Part shown: one piece after another, positions 44,791-52,140 of the stretch | Position numbering within the stretch: position 1 is the first letter of the stretch | Layout: each line of letters starts with the position of its first letter | Source: Gnetum montanum | Taxonomy: Eukaryota; Streptophyta; Gnetopsida; Gnetales; Gnetaceae | Reading direction: 5' to 3' | DNA length: 52,140 bases | NCBI GenBank assembly: GCA_015680685.1 | Contig: MNCI01009454.1 | Coordinates: 273,022 to 325,161 of the forward strand | Notes under the pieces: model-generated | Database searches by the model: none | What the model was told of the DNA's origin: nothing | What the model saw: the letters and a program-made list of their open reading frames with translations, nothing else | Translations under genes and position numbers: made by a program

Positions 44791-44801
44791 TCATGGGGGT
44801 A
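44791..44801 (+). other. Polypurine tract
   Basis: TCATGGGGGTA directly before the 3' LTR. The preceding CTCGAGGACAAGTTTTTGCT is also found, slightly changed, before LTR B of element C. Confidence 0.8.
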
Positions 44802-45700
44802 TGATGAAGTGTCATTTAGTCAATGCGTCGACTAGGCCATGTATACGTGGCCGCATCGACGTGGGCCTGTTGACGTAGCCTGCCTGCATCGACATGGCCC
44901 CGTTTACACAGCCACCTTTCCTGGCCTATAAATAAGAGAGCCTTCCACCTCATTTAGGCATCTTTTTGAGTAGTTGTAGCAAAGCTCTTGTAATTTGTTC
45001 CTGCAAGAGATAGAATATTTTCTAAGTGCCCGCAGCAGGTGTAAGAAAAGTGATCGGATCTTTATTCAAGCGTTTATGTATCTAAGCCCATTGGCGTGAC
45101 GGCAATAAAGATGAACTGTTCAAGCAATCCTTGCAGCATTTGGACGTAGTTATTTTATGCATTTAATAGTTTAATATGTTTATGCTTTATTAGTTACTTG
45201 TTAATTACTTATGTTTTCATTATTGTAATTTCAATCACTATTTTTCATTCATAGTTTGTTAAGGCCATAAGTATGACCATCTCGAACGTAATCCAAACGC
45301 TTGGTAATCCCAGTGACACTTAACGTCTGGTAACCCAGAAGCATTAGGAGATGCTCAAAATGTGCTTGAAAGATGGGATCGGATACTTATGTTAGGAATA
45401 GTTACGATTTAGATTAAGATAATTTTAGATTAATTAATATTCTATCCTTATTTTCCAAGATAATTAGTCGCCAAAAGATAATTAAAAAGATATAAAAATC
45501 ATTAGCCTTAATCTCACTTAACCAATGTAAACAGAACTTCACAAGTGAGATTAGGATGACAACGACCGTTCTAACCCAAGGTTTCACTGGTTAGAAGTCT
45601 GGTGTATGTTAAGTGCTCACAGTCTACAGATTTCGACCGAGTCGCGTGTGAATGCTTGTGATTCGTATGGTTGGGCGTAGGGATACCTAGCCACTCATCA
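44802..45700 (+). mobile_element. 3' LTR of element D
   Basis: 899 bp, TGATGAAGTG to CTCATCA, TATA box at 44926-44936. It is homologous to the 5' LTR over its full length, with a U3 about 14 bases shorter. Confidence 0.93.
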
Positions 45701-45705
45701 GCTGC
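45701..45705. repeat. Target site duplication of element D, right
   Basis: GCTGC, identical to 32503-32507. Confidence 0.92.
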
Positions 45706-47010
45706 ATCCAAGGATTCATGTGTTGCTTGCCTTCACCCTTGGATTTTCTTCCTTAGATTAGACACTTAAGAGTACATTTAATACTTATCATTGAAGAGTT
45801 CAAGCATTATATTCCATCATCTGATTGATTCTGGTTCTAAGAACTAGTACCAACTTTCAACCTCCTTGATGAGTGTCCTAGGGAATAGCTTCAATTTTTT
45901 CCATTCATTTTCCACATTGTGTAAGGCACATGCATTGTGAAAGGCTTAGAGATTATTTTGTGGATTATAATTATATCCATCTTCAAACTTAGGGATATTG
46001 TTCATGTCCAACTATTTGATCTAGCTATCTTTTATGTGCCTTATTGGAATTCTCATGGCCTCCACAATGTTCAACATATTTCTAGTTGCAAGCATAGGCT
46101 CATCATAATCATGACCCCTATGATAGCCATGATGCCTATGATGCCCTCTGCTATCCCTTCGTTGGTGGTAGTGGGCTTCCCATGAATGCCAATGCCCTTG
46201 GTCTATACTATTTCAACAAGGTCTGTGATCATCTCTATCCCACTAATCACCTCCATCATGGTCTCATCCTCTACAGCTTTGGTTGGAGCTAGAGAAGGAA
46301 GAAGATGAGGATGTTAAAGGTGAAGAGGAAGGAGGACTAGTAGCAAAATGGTGCCTACTACTTCCTCTTCTTTGGTCATGACTATAATCACCATGTGTAT
46401 CTTTATCATGGTGCTTATTCATGTTCTTGCCTTGACTCCCTCCTTTGGAGCCCCCATGGTCATGGGACCCATTCTTCCCCAAACCAAGGTTATTTACAAT
46501 TGATTGTAAATTCTAGTTAAGGCCCCCTTCATCGAAGTGAAGGGGAGGAGAGTTAGTGAATTGAGAACCCTCCAAAAAGGGATCCTCTTCTTCCTTTTAG
46601 CCTAGCAAGAACAAGGGGTTTGTGAATCATTTCCCCTTTGTTGCCTCATAACATGCCTCCATCTGTCAATCTTTCCTCTATTATGCATCTGTGGGATGAT
46701 AATCCTGGTAGTCATGATCTTGCACAATGTGCTTAGCATTGAGCCCCTAGATGCCCAATCTCATGAGATTATTGAGTAGCATCCCACGAACTGATCGATT
46801 AGGTGATAACACAATGTTATCCTCCATGTCCCTTCACCACAGTTGTTCATCTTGGTATAGGATGAATGTGAAGTCAGGAATATACTCATTTGGATGAGTA
46901 TAGACCACTTTACATTGTTGGGGCATAGGTGGTTTTAGGCCTTCTCATCTTTGCTAATTGGAACCACCTTCATATGGTGGCGGAGAATCTCCCCTATGAC
47001 AAGAAGCCAT
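45706..47010 (-). pseudogene. Element G gag, first part
   Basis: The minus-strand ATG at 47010 starts MASCHRGDSPPPYEGG, then VVYTHPNEYIPDFTFIL and YQDEQLW. A Ser/His-rich linker (46480-46260) precedes the gag core with NNIPKFEDGYN, FHNACALHN and FNDKYLKYS. It stops at 45706 because element D is inserted; the continuation is at 32502. Stops at Gln and Trp positions. Confidence 0.82.
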
Positions 47011-47142
47011 ATTAGATCAGAAGAAAAATAGTGTGCTTTTATTGTTATTATTATTTTTCTTAATGATATCAACTTTAGGGTTCGTTACAACATCATTATA
47101 TAATTTTACTAACTCCTAGGTAACACACGTAGCTAACTAAAG

Positions 47143-47160
47143 TCCCCAGCAACGACACCA
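47143..47160 (-). other. Primer binding site of element G
   Basis: On the minus strand TGGTGTCGTTGCTGGGGA follows the LTR end after one base. It is the same tRNA-Asp-type site as in D, with three C-to-T changes from the expected sequence. The leader then runs 132 bases to the gag ATG and contains AACCCTAA, also present in C's leader. Confidence 0.75.
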
Positions 47161-47161
47161 A

Positions 47162-47979
47162 TGATGAGTAGCAAATAGTCCCTACACCCAACCATATGAA
47201 TCACTAGCATTCACTAAGCAATCCAGTCGAATTCCATAGATTTTAGCTCTCCAAGTACACTAGGTCTAGGTAGTGAATCTAATGGATGTGATCATTGTCT
47301 TCTCAATTTTACTTATAAATTACAAATGTATGGTTACATGTAACTGAGGCATATGATTTTTATCATTTTACCTTTTTCATTTAATTTTCCTAGGTGCAAA
47401 AAATAAAGTAATTAAATGTTTAATTAATCTAATAACTAGCTAATGCTTAGCTAATCCTAACATAAGCATTTCTTTCCACTTTCCATATACATCCTAAACA
47501 CATTGCAACACTACTAGGTTACCAAGCATAAGTGCTACAGGGATTACCAAGCATTAACATATGCTCGAAGTGGTCATACTTATGTACATTAATTAATCAC
47601 TATGAATTAATTGCTTAAATGCATTAAAGTGAATTGCATGAATAATAAATTCATAAAGTAAACATTAAGCTAAGTGCAAGTGTTACAAGGTTTATCAAGA
47701 AAGCTTATCTTTATTGTCATTCACACCGAGGTGCTCACATACATCAGTGCTTGAATAAGGATCCGTACACTTCTCAACTCCTACTACAGGCACTTAGATA
47801 ATGTTTCAACTTTGGGAAGACAAAATTGCAAGAGTTTGGTAAGCAACTAATGATCAAATGCCATAGCACATGCATTTATATAGGCAACACAAGACACTAC
47901 GTTGACATGTACGCGTTGACACAACAAACCACGTGTCGACACGATCACGTCAACGTGATCAACCCACAACAACTAATCA
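47162..47979 (-). mobile_element. 5' LTR of element G
   Basis: The 3' end (ACTCATCA on the minus strand, at 47162) is secure because the primer site follows. The U5 part resembles that of D (TATGGTTGG.TGTAGGGA). TATA box (CTATATAAAT) at 47874-47883. U3 has CACGTGTCGACACG and ATCACGTCAACGTGATC (47931-47960). The start, TGATTAGTTG at 47979, is a best guess. Confidence 0.7.
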
Positions 47980-49281
47980 AATTTCAAGTCCAAGTGTCTT
48001 CTTAAAGTAAATGTTATATGCATAAGGTGATGTCATCTTCTTTCAAATTCCACCATTTTATACATTTAGTCCCTTTTGTTATGCTATCTTTGAAGCTCTA
48101 TACAGCTAAGTCCATAAGTAGTAGTCGACACTAAGTTACAATGGGCTCTTCAAATATTACCTTGCAATATTTGCACAAGGCTCAATTGCTTTTGTGCAAT
48201 AAAAAATAATCATGTTGTATTTTATCCATACCACTCTAATATGTCATTAATTATCTGTTTAGGAAATAAGTATTCACAATTACAAAGGTATAGGCCCTTA
48301 TGAATTGCAATAGTGAATCTTCCATATCATTACACTCTCCAAATCCATGTTTTAAAGACATTCAATTAGGCTATCTAAATTTTATTTTCTTCTATTTTTT
48401 CACTTTAAATAATAAAACAATGTATTCATTCCTTACTTCATGTCCTCAAATCTTATTATCATTATAAGTTATCATTACATTTTTGACTTTGCATTAAAAG
48501 GGGAGTAATGAAATTTGTAGTACATGGTTTAAGGGTAAAGCTAAAATTTATGATTAGTAGATAAATGAGTGGAGACTTCTTTTCAAGTAAGAGACCCTCT
48601 ATTTTTGTCGTTGACTTGAACCTTCAAAGTCAAGGGTAACTAAGTGTTAAGTGATTTATATGGTAACATTATCCTCTTTCTCTGAAAATTGAATTTCTTA
48701 AACTTCCTTAAAATTATCACTAAATGCAGTTGTTGGATATGCATCGGAGTTAACCATAGATGATCGCTACCTTAAAATTCTTGCCAAGAAAAGTTAAATA
48801 GAGCGAGCTTAAACAATGTTTTAACTAACAAAAAATAATAGTTTGTCGTGATTTTTGCTACTTTTGTGACCATTGGACCCGACTAATGAGATAGTTTTCT
48901 GATTTTCGAACCCTTAAAGCGCCATATATTTTCGATTTTTTGAGATAAATAGTTTCTATTGATGGAAATGTAAATTAAAAGCATTGATCACGTGAACAAA
49001 AAAAAAAAATTGACAAAGACGGGTAAAGGCATGAAACTCACATGGCAACAGAGGCAGGAATCTGCTATAGATAAAAATGCTTAGAAACACATACTCTTAA
49101 CACTAAATATACAAAGGAAATATGCTTCCTAGTTTCCACTCCTAACGCCTAAACCACACCCCTGAACATTTCTGCTCAACATTATCTAAAAAACGAACAG
49201 CAACAGCTGCAGCTTCATCAATAAACATGATTATGGGAAGGACCAGGATCATTTAAATCATGACGAGGAGCAACAGCAGCA
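47980..49281. other. Intergenic, no gene seen
   Basis: AT-rich, no repeated structure or coding frame I can support. It separates the retroelement nest from the B3-like gene. The last 200 bases are probably the 3' UTR of that gene; no clear polyadenylation signal was identified. Confidence 0.5.
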
Positions 49282-49983
49282 TCAGTTTTTTGGGTCTTCC
49301 ACAATTTCTATTACAACTTTGTTCGGCTCCAGTTTATGCTTCCACAGATAAAGTTGCTGGCATTTCTCTGCATTTTCCTTGAACCACGCAAAGCTGCGAA
49401 AATCTGCAATGGCAGGTTTGCGAACACTAGCAAGACTGCATGACAGTGTTTGTGTTTCACCCTTCAGTGTTGCCTCAAATGAGTTAATCTGTTCACCAGC
49501 AAGGTTTTTGTCCTTGGCCTGCTTCACGTAGTGATCTGGAACGACAACTCTTCCACTTTCAACATAAGTATTGTTCAATCTGCATTTAAACACAAAGTCC
49601 AAGTCTTGCCCAGGAGGATTAGCAGTAATTGGATCAGGATCATAAACAGTACCGATAAAGTCCATGAGATTGTCCTGAATCACTATGGAAAACTCCTCCT
49701 CTTCTTCTGATGATGATGGGTGCTTCTTCAGCAGAATAAATGCTTGGCCTACATTGTCGAATTGATTATACCAGGTGAACTTGCCAAGGCCAGAAAGCGT
49801 GAATCTCTTTGCATTGAAGCGAAGCTTTTGTGTTTCGCCCTTCAGTGATGCGTGGAATTCTGGCGGTAGATAAGCTTTGTCATTGTTGTGAAAACCACTT
49901 GGCACTAACGTTCTTCCCACGTTAACATCGGTTGCTGTCAATTTCTTCTGAAACACCAACTTCCATTCATGATTGCCAGCCAT
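49282..49983 (-). CDS. Protein with two tandem B3-like domains
   Basis: An intact 233-codon frame, single exon as seen, with normal codon use and retained CpGs, unlike everything around it. Residues about 7-104 (FQKKLTATDV, then RTLVP) have the look of a plant B3 DNA-binding domain (K.LT.SDV...R.LVIP). Residues about 129-228 are a second copy (FKCRLNNTY, GRVVVPDHY). The internal duplication is clear: SLKGETQ (46-52) with TLKGETQ (172-178), and KFTWYNQF (68-75) with SFAWFKEN (197-204). An acidic run EEEEE (93-97) sits late in domain 1. No signal peptide. B3 proteins are nuclear transcription factors, but the B3 call is by eye and the DNA-contact residues cannot be checked. A plant-specific relative with another role is possible. 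The start is the first ATG after the TATA box that opens the full frame. Confidence 0.6.
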   Translation of the reverse strand: MAGNHEWKLVFQKKLTATDVNVGRTLVPSGFHNNDKAYLPPEFHASLKGETQKLRFNAKRFTLSGLGKFTWYNQFDNVGQAFILLKKHPSSSEEEEEFSIVIQDNLMDFIGTVYDPDPITANPPGQDLDFVFKCRLNNTYVESGRVVVPDHYVKQAKDKNLAGEQINSFEATLKGETQTLSCSLASVRKPAIADFRSFAWFKENAEKCQQLYLWKHKLEPNKVVIEIVEDPKN

Positions 49984-50092
49984 TTCTCACAAGAAAGAAA
50001 GAAAACAAAGTAAGATAAAGCACAGGAGGAGAGAGGAGAAAAGCAAGTATCACCAGCCTTGCAAGTTTCAGTGCTCTGCTTCTGCTGCTCAG

Positions 50093-50102
50093 AAAATATA
50101 TA
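50093..50102 (-). promoter_or_regulatory. TATA box of the B3-like gene
   Basis: GTATATATTTT on the minus strand, about 110 bases before the ATG at 49983. The 5' UTR between them is purine-poor on the minus strand (CTCTCCTCC-rich), typical of plant leaders. Confidence 0.5.
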
Positions 50103-50183
50103 CAGGCTTTGGCTCTCAAACAATTTGAAGATCGCAGAGGCCATTTATGATTAGTAATTAATTCACTGTTCAGTATCTGCAAT

Positions 50184-52079
50184 TCATGGTCATCTTCACG
50201 CCGTTCTTGTGGTGAGCGTTGGTTACGGTCAAAGACATTCAGAGTTCATGCTATGACTCTGATTCCGGGGAAATCACACCAGTTAGGATTGTTTACAGTA
50301 ACAAGCTTGACCAGTATAGTACTGTCAGTAAATAGATCGTGTGAACTTTTTTAATTATTTTTTATTTTTATTTAACGGCATAGTGAGGTTGTTGGTGTTG
50401 TGCTACAGGTGGCATTTCATGATTGATTTACATCTTTGATTGTGCTTTGATTAAAAAAACAATTCCCCTTTTCATTGCAAAATTAAGACAGCCTTTCAGC
50501 CAGATGGAAGCAATAAATCAGATGATTGTTGTTGCTGGGGAATGTACTTGGCGGGCATCTTATAATTTATCAAAATTGTTTATAGATTACCATGATTATC
50601 ATGGTATGGATGTCCTACCTATATTATCATTAAGGTAGGTAGCTTGATTAGCTCTTAACTTGAATTTATATCTTTTCCATGCCCTTAAGTTTGTAGGTGT
50701 CAACATACGGCTTAGAAATAATGTATTCAATAATATAAGCATTCAAATTTCCTATTTGCAAAATATTCAATATAATATTTTGTATTTATCATCATCTTTA
50801 TCGTTACCCTAACTTTGTCGGAATAAAATTAGGTTGGTTGATCTTGTATTTATTTCCATAAAAAAACATTCTAAATAACTTTTTGATTTCTTTGTACCTA
50901 CAACCAAACATATCAAAGTTTCTTATATAGCCATACATTCTCTAAAAAAATGTATCTACAAAATTACCTTTGCTCATTTGTGAATTATAAAAGTCTTAAG
51001 CAAACTTCAATTGCTTAATTTATTGATTTTGCAATGATCTTTAGTACTTATTGTAGACAGTCTTAAATGCTTCTTTTACTATACTTGCATTACTTACTCT
51101 TAAGGCAACGGTTTCTGAATATAATGTGATAATTATCATCTTGGCTAGTGAGTTCTTCTTCTTAGTTCTTTTCATGAGTTTTTCATTCCTTTGAATTAAG
51201 GTCGATTAAGTTACTTTTATCTAAAATCCTTATTCAATGATCTCTCAATATTCATGAGTCTTCAAGAGCGCCTTCATATATTTCATTCAAATCATAAAAT
51301 CTTGTGTGGTATCAAAGATGACCTCACAACTTTAAATTCCAATCTTAATTTTTTTTCATGTTAACCTTCTCAAGTATCAAGCCTTGTGCCAATACCAATT
51401 TATCATAATTAAGCAAGGAATCTAAATATTAGCATATGCTTATTATTTGGAATTCAAAGTTAGAATATTCAACAAAATATTAGTCATGACTCAATCACGA
51501 GTCTCTATATGTCATGACATCATGATACCTATTGTAAATTCAATACAATGAAACCCAAAAAAAATTGGTTTTTGTTTTTAATTATGAGTTGACTTTGAAT
51601 GCAAATCTATCAATTTCTTCTTAATTGCACTAGTTGCAGGTTATGGTGAATGTCTAATAACTTTTAAAAAAAAAACAAAAACAAAAACAAAATTCTTTAA
51701 AGTAGAGTGAATCCAAACATACATGAGTTAGATGCTAAGAAAACTTATTGAAAATTAAGTTAAGTTTTGAAGTCTACTATAGCATTAGTTCAAATAGCTC
51801 ATAATGAAGTGGTAATGAGCCATATTTTTCTCATTTGGAAGAGTTTTGATTTAATCTTTGACTTTTTCAATTTTTCATGAAATAATCTATCTCCTTAAAC
51901 GATTTCAAAATCAAATAAGATTAAGAACTTGTTTAATCTCAACATGAAGCCCTTAGTGCATATTCAAATTCTTCTTATCCTAATTGGAGGAGGATGTTAG
52001 ATTCAATCTTTATTTTTATACTTATGAATGATTTGAGGATTTTTGAAAATCATCTAAGAATGATTGAGAATTAAAAGAT
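50184..52079. other. Intergenic, no gene seen
   Basis: AT-rich sequence upstream of the B3-like gene. Short open frames (for example 50423-50638) have no recognisable domains. An A-run lies at 51665-51690. Nothing else supported. Confidence 0.5.
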
Positions 52080-52140
52080 TGATGAGACGCAACCTGCATG
52101 TGCCGCGATATCGCGTACGCGATATCGCGTCTTCCCCTGC
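52080..52140 (+). mobile_element. Start of an LTR, cut by the window edge
   Basis: TGATGAGACGCAACCTGCA at 52080 matches the start of the LTR ending at 170. At 52104-52129 lie two CGCGATATCGCG 12-mers joined by TA, a perfect 26-bp palindrome. The 5 bases before it (AAGAT) would be the target duplication. Confidence 0.75.

Larger units (their letters stand above)
32508..45700 (+). mobile_element. Element D: complete Athila-like LTR retrotransposon, inactive
   Basis: 13.2 kb with both LTRs, 5-bp target duplication, primer site, polypurine tract, gag, protease, RT, RNase H, integrase, a post-integrase region and a large ORF3. It is inserted in the gag of element G on the opposite strand. Coding parts contain many stops, frame shifts in gag-pol (near 35940) and RNase H (near 38010), and loss of the integrase Glu. 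The LTRs remain very similar by eye, so it is younger than E, F and family X. Clade: Athila or close to it, from the RT box, primer site and ORF3. Confidence 0.9.

Noticed and set aside
50423-50638. Plus-strand frame of 71 codons near the B3-like gene
   Set aside because: No domain, no TATA or leader context, AT-rich; likely chance.
52104-52129. Palindromes as CRISPR repeats or a replication origin
   Set aside because: They lie in LTR U3 regions before TATA boxes, without regular unique spacers, in a plant nuclear sequence.

Overview
This is nuclear DNA of a land plant, probably a seed plant with a large, repeat-rich genome; a gymnosperm is only a guess. The evidence is Ty3/gypsy LTR retrotransposons with Athila-like features (FMDDFS reverse transcriptase motif, a primer site resembling the tRNA-Asp complement, a large third ORF after integrase), plant GT-AG introns, and one intact gene with tandem B3-like domains. 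About 90% of the window is decayed, nested retroelement sequence. The in-frame stops in conserved domains sit where Gln, Trp or Arg is expected, which points to deamination of methylated cytosines. No tRNA, rRNA or CRISPR array was seen.

Layout. At 1-170 a minus-strand LTR is inserted in element E (176-2840, minus; protease, RT, RNase H, start of integrase). At 2840-10632 lie three broken copies (X1 +, X3 -, X2 +) of an unrecognised multi-exon coiled-coil gene, 'family X'. At 11250-14912 is a minus-strand Tat-type gag-protease (F), followed by a long non-coding leader (14913-17475) full of a CTTCCACACTAGG-like word. At 17476-19548 is a minus-strand Athila-like gag (H), capped by a head-to-head pair of LTR ends (19588-19702). 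At 19703-23793 are two copies of an element 3' region around LTR B (21438-22149), and 23794-30331 is the matching minus-strand gag-pol (C). LTR A (30420-31134, plus) separates C from element G (minus; gag at 31135-32502 and 45706-47010, LTR at 47162-47979). G's gag is split by element D (32508-45700, plus), the only complete element: two LTRs, GCTGC target duplication, primer site, gag, pol, a conserved post-integrase region, an internal LTR-like promoter, a spliced leader and a large coiled-coil ORF3. At 49282-49983 (minus) is the intact B3-like gene. The window ends at the start of another LTR (52080, plus) of the same family as the one at position 1.

The most interesting material is (i) family X with its phase-consistent introns; (ii) the region between integrase and the 3' LTR, conserved between C and D, with a repeated TTTGCATGGTGTGGT module, a small conserved ORF ('GWFW') and an internal TATA plus splice acceptor before a third ORF; and (iii) dense CpG-containing palindromes upstream of the TATA box in every LTR type here, one such cluster being reused as D's internal promoter. 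All homology statements are by eye; no database was searched.
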